Positions 32,996-41,803 of a stretch of 64,000 bases of DNA are shown piece by piece. Origin of the DNA: Tridacna crocea (lineage: Eukaryota > Mollusca > Bivalvia > Cardiida > Cardiidae); NCBI GenBank assembly GCA_943736015.1, contig OX031060.1:21157231-21221230 (forward strand), given 5' to 3'. The notes beneath the pieces are model-generated. The model was not told the origin of the DNA and made no database searches. It saw only the letters and a list, made by a program, of their open reading frames with translations. A program made the position numbers and the translations under genes. Every line of letters begins with the position of its first letter. Position 1 is the stretch's first letter.

Positions 32996-33235
32996 TTAAC
33001 TCTTTACCAAACAACAAAATTTTAGACTAGTCCAAATTAAAAGCACTTGCAGACAACAAAATAAACATAACTCAAAAATTGAAATTTGTTTCCAGCAGGG
33101 TACAAAACATTGTGGGAAAAGGAGAAAAATGCTGGTTACAAGCATTTTCTCCTTTTCCCACAATATTTTCAGAAGACTTCTATCTCAGGGTCGTAAAAAC
33201 CAGGGATTGTTTGGTAAAGGATTAAGCTTCAACAT
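32996..33235. mobile_element. TTAA MITE, family A, reversed (unit 1 only)
   Basis: Complete copy inside the segment missing from units 2 and 3. Confidence 0.85.
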
Positions 33236-33744
33236 GCTTTCTAAACCTAGGTATCATTTACTGTAGATTCGCCATTATATCCATACTTACACAGTAGTAA
33301 TGACTATAGTAGTCAATGTGTTTGTTTTTCTATTGTCACTAAAATCAATGGTTGATAAGTACATGTACTTCTGTCTAGGATGACAATGAATGGTGGTAAA
33401 TTTTCGTCATAGGGGCTCGGGTGTCGAATAGGAGGGGACGGTGGTTAGGAAGCTGTCGAGAAACCAACGGAAATAACTCTTATGAATATGGATTTGAATA
33501 TAAAACAGTTATTTCCCTTAGCAAGTGCCCCAACACATCGGTTTTGATCCATCAACCATTGTTGGCCTAATTCCTGTGAATTTTTTAAATTTAAAGCAAT
33601 ACCCTTTTTGTTTGGCTAAGCTGAACGGGAACGCTTTTACTCAACCAGAAAAAACAAAACTTTTCTAAAACTTGAGTAAGACTACCGGTACTTTGAATGC
33701 AAGTTAAAATGTTTGGTAAATGTGGCCCGTGATCTATGAATCCA

Positions 33745-33955
33745 CAAAATTTTAGACTTGTACAAATTGAAAGCACTTGCAGATGACAAAATATATTTAA
33801 CTGAAAAATTGAAATTTGTTTCAATCAGGGTAGAAAACATTGTGGGAAAAGGAGAAAATGCTGGTTACCAGCATTTTCTCCTTTTCCTACAACGTTTTTA
33901 AAAAGCTTCAATCTCAGGGTCGTAAAAAACAGGGATTGTTTGGTAAAGGATCAAT
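33745..33955. mobile_element. TTAA MITE, family A, reversed, ends lost (unit 1)
   Basis: Perfect core, no TTAA left. Units 2 and 3 carry a longer, rearranged version at 45751 and 57215. Confidence 0.75.
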
Positions 33956-34169
33956 CTCAACAACAGGACATGAAGGTAACGTGGGCGAAAATACCAGATT
34001 AAACAGGCAAAATTGTCCCTTTTTTACACGCTATCCTCCATACTTCAGCCCCAGCTGATGTTACAAAAAGGTTAAGAGTTTTTCAGTATTTCAGAATCTT
34101 GATTAACCTTTACTTGTTGACAAAATTTCAAGCTTATCCAAACTGAACTATTTGTAGACATATCATATT

Positions 34170-34395
34170 GCCTGCAACACGCAAAAAGGGGCAATTGGAT
34201 ATTTGTGTAAAGTGTTGTCTCGAATCAGCCAACATAACTTGCCGTTTATACGCAAGTTTCTGTTTTGCGCAAGTCTACTGTAGAACAAAATCTATAGAAT
34301 TGTGGCAGAGTGCCGGTTGGGATTAGCCTGTGCCGAGTGGACAGACTGATTGAAGACAACACTCTATGCCAATGTCTGAATGCCAATTTTGACGT
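34170..34395. mobile_element. decayed 17185-type TIR element (unit 1)
   Basis: GCAACACGCAAAAAGGGGCA, AAGTCTACTGTAGAACAAAA and TTGGGATTAGCCTGTGCCG retained. Counterparts at about 46247-46475 and 57711-57939. Confidence 0.65.
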
Positions 34396-34509
34396 CTTGT
34401 AGGCCATATAATGATGCTATGTTTTCTACTCTACCAAAGACAAGCTTGATTAACCTGTCCAAATGCTTTCAGTTTGGACAAGTCTTCATTTTTGACATTT
34501 GGTAAACAG

Positions 34510-34629
34510 ATTGATGACTGTCACTGCAATGGGATCAATTCCTCTTTCACCACTGCACACTGTGTCCACGCTGTTTATCTTGGAAAGCAGCGAGTGGGTT
34601 GGAAAGAATATTGTGCAGAGTACTGGTAA
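34510..34629 (+). CDS. candidate Cys-rich exon, intact only in unit 1
   Basis: After TTTGGTAAACAG an open 39-codon frame reads IDDCHCNGINSSF, TTAHCVHAVYLG, then WKEYCAEYW, with a possible donor ACTG|GTAAAA or a stop at 34627. Units 2 and 3 carry a 7-bp insertion (TAATTCC-type) that shifts the frame and a Cys-to-Tyr change. Short enough to be chance. Confidence 0.2.
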   Translation: MDDCHCNGINSSFTTAHCVHAVYLGKQRVGWKEYCAEYW

Positions 34630-34736
34630 AAAGAACTCCATGAAACCATAGATAGGTGAACTGATGCAGTAATATAACTGAAATAATATTTTACAGCATT
34701 AGTTCCCTGTACTAGTACTCAGTGACACCCCCTGAA

Positions 34737-34965
34737 TTAACTCTTTACCACACTAGAAAATTTTAGACTCCTCCAAATTGAAAGCATTTGCAGACGACAA
34801 AATAAATGTGAATCAAAAATAAAAATTTGATTTGGAAAGGGTAGAAAACACTGTGGGAAAAGGAGAAAATGCTGGTTACCAGCATTTTCTCCTTTTCCCA
34901 TAGTGTTTTCGAAAGGCTTCTTTCTCAGGGGCATCAAAAGTAGGGATTGCATGGAAATGGGTTAA
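34737..34965. mobile_element. TTAA MITE, family A, reversed (unit 1)
   Basis: Outer palindrome bases changed (CACTGTGGG ... CCCATAGTG). Shared by all units. Confidence 0.88.
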
Positions 34966-35493
34966 AGCCCTGTACCTCGCTGAACTGCCAGGTTTGGTAA
35001 TTGTGTATCTTACAAGGGAAATAAGCATGCGATTTCTTCCACAAAAGGCATCAGGTTTAACACACAAAAAAGACTATCAAAAGCATGATACTGTTTCAAT
35101 ATTTTACTATTACGTTTTGGTACTTATAAAATCTATAATGTTTATAATCATAAATCATGGTGTTTACACTACAAACTGCTTACCACAATCTGATTGTAAA
35201 CATTAGATTAAAATATCGAAATGAATATACACATCTGATGTAACCCCGAAATTATCTCCCTTTTTAAGTAACAAGTAAGTATCCATGCATATATAGAAAT
35301 AGGTTAAAAATATCCAATTATACAATTACGATATACATATTTATAGCTTTCATATATTATGTATATTTCAGTGTGTCTTAGAAGAAACATGAGCACATAT
35401 CAAAAAGATAACAAGCCACAAAATTTGACAGTAAGGACAAAAAAAGTTTAAAATAATGATTTCATTTCAGTTTTGGACTGACTATATCTACCC
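34966..35493. other. unit 1, nothing recognised
   Basis: AT-rich sequence conserved in all units. On the minus strand PDAFCGRNRMLISL followed by GTAAGA resembles an exon end, but no acceptor supports it. Confidence 0.45.
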
Positions 35494-35722
35494 TTAACTT
35501 ATTACCAAACAACAAAACTTCAGGCTTGTTCAAATCGGAAGCATTTGCAGACGACAGAATAAAAAGTGACTGAAAATTTGAAATTTGTTTTGTGAAAGAT
35601 AGAAAACATTGTGGGAAAAGGAGAAAATGCTGGTTACCAGCATTTTCTCCTTTTCTCACAATGTTTTCCAAAGGCTTCTTTAAGAGGTTGTCACAAGTAG
35701 TGGTTGTGTGGTAATGGGTTAA
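35494..35722. mobile_element. TTAA MITE, family A, reversed (unit 1 only)
   Basis: Absent from units 2 and 3, where the site reads CCCTCAATCT (47575, 59039), i.e. one TTAA-like word with a T-to-C change. Confidence 0.88.
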
Positions 35723-35837
35723 TCTCTTAGCAAACTAAAAAATTTGGTTTAGACTTGTCAAACTTCAAAGCATCTGCAGCCAAAAAATTATGGTTGGCTT
35801 AACAGGTATAACTTGTTTTCAACTGAATAGAAAGCAT

Positions 35838-36066
35838 TTAACCCATTACCACACAATCCTTACTTTTGACGCCCCTGAGAAAGAAGCCTATTGAAAACAC
35901 TGTAGGAAAAGGAGAAAATGCTGGTGACCAGCATTTTCTCCTTTTCCCACAGTGTTTTCTATCCTTCCCTGAACAAATTTCAATTTTTCAGTCACCTTTA
36001 TTTTGTCATCTGCAAATGCTTTCAATTTGAACCAGTCTAAAATTTTGTCGTGGGGTAATGAGTTAA
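35838..36066. mobile_element. TTAA MITE, family A (unit 1 only)
   Basis: The empty site AGCATTTAAATAC is present at 47696 and 59160. Confidence 0.92.
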
Positions 36067-36164
36067 ATACTTTTTTCCTATAATTTTCAAAAAAATTCTT
36101 TCTAAGAGAACCTTTTAAACATGAGATTGTGTGATAAACCATTAAACTGCTGAAGAGATTTAAA

Positions 36165-36383
36165 TTAACCCTTTCCCAAATAAGCCCTGGTTTTTACCTG
36201 TCTGCAGTGAAAGTCTTTTGAAAACACTGTGGGAAAAGGAGAAATTGCTCGTAACGAGCAATTTCTCCTTTTCCCAGTGTTTTCTACCCTTTTTGATAAC
36301 TTTCTGCCATTTTCTCCAAATCAAAAATTGTTTGCAAAGTCTTTCAGTTTGGAAAGGTCCATAATTTGTCACTTGGGAGAGGG
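36165..36383. mobile_element. TTAA MITE, A/B chimeric core (unit 1)
   Basis: Outer core GTGGGAAAAGGAGAAA is family A, but the palindrome tip TTGCTCGTAACGAGCAA is family B. Counterparts 47797-48062 and 59261-59526 have tip TTGCTCTTAACGAGCAA and a left-arm duplication of about 39 bp. Confidence 0.85.
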
Positions 36384-36473
36384 TTCATATTTCCAACCTG
36401 AAGCAAAAATCAAAATATGGCAAATTTCAATGTACCTTTGCCTGAAAAAATCTCATTGTATAAGAGTATTGGT

Positions 36474-36529
36474 AGATCCAAAATCAGAATGAATCTTCCA
36501 TGCAGTCTGATCTTAGTCTGAACTGTCCT
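36474..36529. repeat. decayed foldback, family H (unit 1)
   Basis: TAGATCCAAAATCAGAATG and CAGTCTGATCTTAGTC remain. Counterparts at about 48148 and 59612. Confidence 0.55.
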
Positions 36530-36624
36530 AAAAAATGTCTCAAGTTGTCCTTATCAGGGAAGACCTCATATAAATAATTGTTGCATCTAGACAAAGGGTA
36601 GGAATAGTGCTATGGGACAATAAA

Positions 36625-36730
36625 TTACCTGCCCTGGATGAGGATCAAACCCGCTACCCGAGGGTAAGTAAGCAAACATTCTACCAGAATACTACAAAAG
36701 CTAGCTCTATATATAGCAAGGCAGTACAAG
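36625..36730 (-). repeat. tRNA-derived SINE-like sequence (unit 1)
   Basis: On the minus strand TTCTGGTAGAATGTTTGCTT (A-box region) then GGGTTTGATCCTC (B box). Units 2 and 3 at about 48285-48385 and 59749-59849. Confidence 0.55.
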
Positions 36731-37082
36731 CATAACTTATGTGACACCTGGCTGCAGTAAATTATACAACAAAGAAAAAGGACAAAAAAAAGTATATTCT
36801 TTTCCAAGTTTTACACAAATATGGCCCAAATACTATGTGACCTCTACTTCTTTTCTTCCAAAATTGGTTCCAGAGCCTGACCAAAGTTTCAATGTTTTAA
36901 AACTGATGCCCTCTTCATCTTTACAAGTGACATATTTCTGTATATATTCCAAGTTTCTCGAAAAAGCAAACAAACATGTGGACTCTGTCGCTCAAACTGT
37001 TTTTCTTCAGAGATTAGCCATCTGAGACAGCAGCCAATCAGATAGATGGTCTATGTATTCAAAACTTGACCTGCCTTTAACA

Positions 37083-37300
37083 CTTATTTCTTTACCAATT
37101 GACAAAATTTTAGACTGGCCCAAATTGATAACAAAATAAATGTGACTGAAACAAATAAACTTGAGATGGCAAGGGTAGAAAACATTGTGGGAAAAGGAGA
37201 AAATGCTGGTTATCAACATTTTCTCCTTTTCCTACAATGTTTTCAAAAGGCTTCTTTCACAGGGCTGTTAGAAGTTGGGATTGTGTGGTTAATGGGTTAA
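37083..37300. mobile_element. TTAA MITE, family A, reversed (unit 1)
   Basis: Right TTAA intact. Core centre altered (GGTTATCAACATT). Counterparts 48755-48987 and 60219-60451 keep both TTAA ends. Confidence 0.82.
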
Positions 37301-37330
37301 GTATCTTTCACAACTATAGTTGCCTATACA

Positions 37331-37388
37331 GCAGTGTAGATCAAGATCAGACTGCACAAAATATGCAGTCTGACCTTTTACAGGTACA
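37331..37388. repeat. foldback, family H (unit 1)
   Basis: GCAGTGTAGATCAAGATCAG with imperfect complement. Counterparts at 49018 and 60482. Confidence 0.65.
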
Positions 37389-37471
37389 TTCTAGGCTAAA
37401 GCAAACTTGATATTGAAATTATTTGGTCTTTATTTCCAGATTGAAAAGTTCACTGCCAGGAACTGTATGGG

Positions 37472-37702
37472 TTAACTCATTACCAAGCAAAACTCTACTT
37501 TTGACGACCCTGAGAAAGAAGCCTTCGTAAAACATTGTGGGAAAAGGGAGAAAATGCTGGTATCCAGCATTTTCTCCTTTTCCCACAATGTTTTCTATCC
37601 TCCACAAAACAAATTTCAAATTTTCAGTCATTTTTATTTTGTCTTCTGCAAATGCTTTCAATTTGGACAAGACTAAAGTATTGTTGTTTGGTAATGAGTT
37701 AA
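37472..37702. mobile_element. TTAA MITE, family A (unit 1)
   Basis: Both TTAA present. Centre GGTATCC instead of GGTAACC in all units. Confidence 0.9.
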
Positions 37703-38145
37703 GATGGTTTGAGAATAGTGCAACAAATATATTCTTTTTGCAGGTTGTGCTGTTTTGTTTTGGAAACATTGCAATAGGTGGAAACAGATAGGACATGATT
37801 TACAAAAATCAGTATTAGCATTTCTTGACATACTAGACAAATAGGGTTGTAAGTACTAAAACTATGAATAAGGTCTGCTATACTTTGAGCATGTTTGCCC
37901 ACTAAATCTGTAACTTAGGGTAAATATATATGTACAACCTCACTGAATAAAAATAATAATAAACATGTGATAGCACCATCATAGTTGTTAAAAATGAAGA
38001 AGTTTTGGAATTACACAAATAATACAACATCAGTAAAGGACAGCAATTGTGCACATGTACAAGGAAGAACCAAAATTACAATAAAAGACCCCTTTTTTAC
38101 TTAGTACAAATTATCAATTTTATAACTTCCGTTTACTCGCAGGTT

Positions 38146-38330
38146 TTAACCCTTTACCAGACAGTAAAATGAAAGCACCTGCTGACAAGAATTTCAGTGT
38201 GGCTCAAATGGTGCAATCTTGCTTTGATAGGATAAAAAAAAACATTTTGGGAAAAGGAGAAAATGTTGAATACAATGTTTTCAATAGGTCTCTTCTACAG
38301 CAGCATGAAAACCTTGAGATTGTTTAGAAT
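38146..38330. mobile_element. decayed TTAA MITE, family A (unit 1)
   Basis: Left TTAACCCTTTACC and GGGAAAAGGAGAAAATG remain; the second palindrome arm is deleted. Confidence 0.7.
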
Positions 38331-38655
38331 ACTTTGTATTTTAAATTTTGAAATCCAAATCACGCCCTCTATCTGGAGCGCTGTTGGCCAGTATCATTTA
38401 GGCGACTAAAAAGACCTTCTATTCACATCAGACTCTAAAGAACATGCACTTGATCTAGTCTTTCAATTTATATCTAGCATATTGTCTAAAAATGCACAGA
38501 CAATAATTTTATTCTAAAATGTTAATATCTAAGTAGTATAGGTCATCTATAACCTCCGAAAGTCAAGTGCAAATGAGAGAGAGAGATAAGAAAATGGCAC
38601 TTTGCATGACTAAAAATTGATACTATGAACCATGCTTTGGAAAAGAGAGGGGAGC
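38331..38655. other. unit 1, terminal fragment of 3261-type TIR element, otherwise nothing
   Basis: TTTGAAATCCAAATCACGCC then CTCTATCTGGAGC matches one end of the 3261 element. The rest is not recognised. Confidence 0.5.
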
Positions 38656-38880
38656 TTAACTCTTTACCACACAATCACAACTTTTAACAACCCTGAGAAG
38701 GAAGCCTGTGGAAAAAATTGTGGGGAAAAAGGAGAAAATGCTCAGCATTTTCTCCTTTTTCCCACAATATTTTCTACCCTTTCACAGTCAAAAATCATCA
38801 CATTGACAAGATTTAATTTACTGTCTGCAGATGCTTTGAATTTGGTCCAGTCCAAAAATTTGTCGTTTGGCAAAGAGTTG
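38656..38880. mobile_element. TTAA MITE, family A (unit 1)
   Basis: Palindrome centre shortened to GAAAATGCTCAGCATTTTC (GGTAAC lost). Followed directly by a family-S foldback at 38885-38945. Confidence 0.85.
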
Positions 38881-39002
38881 ATGCATCTGCAGATAGTATC
38901 CACCCAGGTCAGCCTGCGAGGCTGACCTAGACCAAAACTTTTGCTTTTGGTCAGTTTTCTGCAAGTGAGAGGACCAGTTTACCTCGTGATTTACTTGGTA
39001 GT

Positions 39003-39216
39003 CAACCCTTTACCACACGACAAAATTTTAGACTGGTTGGAATTGAAAGCATTTGCAGATTCAAAATAAACATAGCTCAAAAATTGAAATTTTGCTTCCA
39101 GCAGGGTAGAGAACATTTGTGGGAATAGGAGAAAATGCTGGTTACAAGCATTTTCTCCTTCAAAAGGCTTCTATCTCAGGGTTGTAAAATCAAGGGATTG
39201 TTTGGTAAAGATTTAA
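39003..39216. mobile_element. TTAA MITE, family A, reversed (unit 1)
   Basis: Right TTAA present. Part of the second palindrome arm is missing here but present in units 2 and 3 (50675-50904, 62139-62368). Confidence 0.82.
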
Positions 39217-39356
39217 ACAAACTGCATTTTATGGGTCCATAATTATGTGATAATTATGTGATGACTTGCTTGGTTATCACATATCACAGAGATGCATTAG
39301 GCCCCCTTTTGTCAGGGCATGGCTCACATACATATTATGCTACTACTTTTGTCGCA

Positions 39357-39568
39357 TTAACTCATTACCAAACAACAATATTTGGGGCTTGTCCAAATTG
39401 AAAGCATTTGCAGATGGCACAAGTGACTGTTGTTTAGTGAAGGGTAGAAAACATTGTGGGAAAAGGAGAAAATGGTGGTTACCAGCATTTTCTCCTTTTC
39501 CCACAATGTTTTCTAACGGCTCCTTTCTCAAGGTCGCCAAAAGTAGGGATTGTGTGGTAATAGGTTAA
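39357..39568. mobile_element. TTAA MITE, family A, reversed (unit 1)
   Basis: Both TTAA present. Left arm shortened; core has one mismatch (AATGGTGGTTACC). Confidence 0.9.
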
Positions 39569-39819
39569 ACTATTTTAACACAAAACAACTGCAGACTTAT
39601 ATCGGATATATCTTGAAGCACACCCTGTTTGAAAGTGAGGTTTTCTTTAAATTCTTTACAAAGTTCTACTTCATACCATAGGCACTTGGTTTCTTTGTCT
39701 TTTACTTTTGTGCCTTACCTCTTCTATTTCGGCTGATCTTAAATACTAGAAGGTTTCGCAGAGGCCATGTTTTAAAGCAACGGAAGTACTTGCGATTTAC
39801 GCCGACTCCCGAATCGTCA

Positions 39820-40048
39820 TTAACCCATTACTACTCAATCCCTACTTTTGACGCCCCTGAGAAAGGAACCTTTAGAAAACACTGTGGGAAAAGGAGAAAA
39901 TGCTGGTAACCAGCATTTTCTCCTTTTCCCACAGTGTTTTCTATCCTTCCCAGATCTAATTTCAATTTTTCAGTCACCTTTATTTTGTCGTCTGCAAATG
40001 CTTTCAATTTGGACCAGTCTAAATTTTTCTCGTGTGGTAATGGGTTAA
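39820..40048. mobile_element. TTAA MITE, family A (unit 1 only, perfect filled site)
   Basis: 221 bp plus TTAA on both sides. Units 2 and 3 have a single TTAA at the same point (51508, 62972), and their offset to unit 1 shifts by exactly 225 bp across it. Confidence 0.97.
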
Positions 40049-40130
40049 TATGCTGGCAAATACTGGTACCAGGATAATATAAACAAGACGTTCTATTTTA
40101 AGAATAGAAAAATATTTCACTTCCGTTGCT

Positions 40131-40359
40131 TTAACCCATTATCGCACAATCCCTACTTTAGACGCCCCTGAGAAAGAAGCCTTTTGAAAACACTGTGGGA
40201 AAAGGAGAAAATGCTGGTAACCAGCATTTTCTCCTTTTCCCACAGTGTTTTCTACCCGTCCCAGAACAAATTTCAATTTTTCAGTCACCTTTATTTTGTC
40301 GTCTGCAAATGCTTTCAATTTGGTCCAGTCAAAAATTTTCTCGTGTGGTAAAGAGTTAA
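40131..40359. mobile_element. TTAA MITE, family A (unit 1)
   Basis: Complete with a perfect core. The inverted paralogous segment at 39676-39790 has the empty site (TTAA at 39772). Confidence 0.93.
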
Positions 40360-40455
40360 AACATGGCCGCTGCAAAACCTTCTAGTATTTAAGATATGCA
40401 GGAATAGAAGAGGTAAAGTACAAAAGTAAAAGACAAGGAAACCGAGTGCCTGTGC

Positions 40456-40659
40456 TTCATACCACACTACATAATTTTACACATTTCCAAATTGAAAGCA
40501 TTTGGGTATGAAATTGAAGTTTTATCTGGAATGTATTGAAAACACTGTTGGAAAAGGAGACAATGCTGGTTACCAGCATTCGCTCCTTTTCCCTCCATGT
40601 TTTCTAAAGGCTTCTTTTTCAGGGTCACTAAAAGTAGGGATTGTGTGTTAATGGGTTAA
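40456..40659. mobile_element. TTAA MITE, family A, reversed (unit 1)
   Basis: Left end lost, core with substitutions (GGAGACAATGCTGG). The right TTAA has mutated in units 2 and 3 (GGTTTACTG). Confidence 0.8.
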
Positions 40660-40901
40660 CTGATATTTTTTACTGTAAGCAATACATGTGTTTGAATGGC
40701 ATTTCCATGTTACTCACTAACATAAGCCCTAAAGTTTTGGCAAACAAAGGGACACAAAGACTCTTATGAAAACATGATGAAAAACAGACCAATCAAATCC
40801 TGTTGCAAGCAATAGTTTTCATCTGTCAAGATGGTTTCCTACATAACCTACTCTAGATGCATGAAAATGCATCTTCACAGATAACATGAGTTCAATACTT
40901 A

Positions 40902-41129
40902 TTAACCCATTACCACACAATCCCCACTTTTGACGCCCCTGAGAAAGAAGCCTTAGAAAACATTGTGGGAAAAGGAGAAAATGCTGGTAACCAGCATTTT
41001 CTCTTTTTCCCACAATGTTTTCTAACCTTCAAAAAACAAATTTCAAATTTTCAGTCACTTTTATTTTCCAGTCTGCAAATGCTTTCAATTTGGACAAGTC
41101 TATAATATTGTCGTTTGGTAATGAGTTAA
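40902..41129. mobile_element. TTAA MITE, family A (unit 1)
   Basis: Both TTAA present, one core mismatch. Minor open frames here are repeat translations. Confidence 0.92.
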
Positions 41130-41271
41130 TCACAGGGTCAGTTAGTACAGAACTGAAATATTTTCTCACATCAGTCATAAACCCATCATTACAACCCAGC
41201 CAATATCCCAAAAAACAACTTTCCTTCCATCCTGGAACAGTGTCACATTACTCCCGTCTCCCTCATGACTG

Positions 41272-41360
41272 TAGTGTCAGCGGCGGTGAGGTGGAGTGCC
41301 GGCCTCGTAATCATAAAGTCCAGAGTTCGATACCCAGCAGTGGGTGTCAACTTAGGGATT
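41272..41360 (+). repeat. tRNA-derived SINE-like sequence (unit 1)
   Basis: GTGAGGTGGAGTGCCGGCC (A-box region) and GAGTTCGATACCC (B box at 41323), 40 bp apart. Unit 2 copy at 52735-52823. Confidence 0.6.
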
Positions 41361-41678
41361 TTTCATTTCATTGGCCCACACATTTGGCACGAGTACTGGT
41401 GCAGTTCCCAAGAAGCAGAATCAAGAGAGATTAGTATAAGTTGTCAGAACTTGTTTCTCAATCACTGTAAAAAAAATGAACGCAAAACCTCACGATTCTT
41501 GATCTCTCTCCACTTATTTTTCTATCAGCTAAGTTCTTTTGAAAGAGTTGAACAAATTGTTGGACATGGAGGAAATGCTGGCAATTCCTTTTGCCACTAT
41601 GTTTACAAATGCCTTCTTCTTCCGAGTCATGAAAACACTGGATCTTTTCTTAACAGGTTGTAAATATTTGCACTAAGG

Positions 41679-41803
41679 TCAATGTTTTGCATCATCCTCT
41701 GTAAGCTTCTCCTCGTTCTCGTCTGTCATAACAGTTACAAGTGATCCGACAGCTTTACCAACTTGCCCTGCCATATTGAACAATTCTCCAACATTACTAG
41801 GAC
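41679..41803 (-). CDS. last exon of unrecognised array gene
   Basis: Acceptor TTTAGTTGCAG, TGA at 41681-41679. Encodes PSNVGELFNMAGQVGKAVGS then LVTVMTDENEEKLTEDDAKH. The copy at 53142 differs by one synonymous change (GAG/GAA). The NVGELFNMAGQVGKAVG helix-like stretch is the best handle for a homology search. Confidence 0.68.

Larger units (their letters stand above)
37857..39768 (-). pseudogene. 5' part of array gene in unit 1, 3' exons missing
   Basis: Candidate exon 1 (39768-39747) and exon 2 (37907-37857) are present. The array starts at 31707 before any exon 3 or 4, so this copy would be truncated in intron 2. Depends on the provisional gene model. Confidence 0.25.
39676..40470. promoter_or_regulatory. 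inverted pair of promoter-like segments
   Basis: The left arm (39676-39790, read on minus) and right arm (40119-40130 plus 40356-40470, read on plus) share ACTTCCGTTGCTTTAA, AACATGGCC(G/T)CTGC and AAACCTTCTAGTATTTAAGA. ACTTCCG is an ETS-type site and AACATGGCCGC is YY1-like. Both arms contain an ATG followed by a possible donor, in divergent directions. A MITE splits the right arm at 40131-40359. Repeated in units 2 (51364-51933) and 3. Confidence 0.4.

Noticed and set aside
40902..41434. 139-codon open frame at 41015-41434 and copy at 52478
   Set aside because: The frame starts in a MITE and runs through a SINE-like segment; it is repeat translation, although conserved between units by their near-identity.
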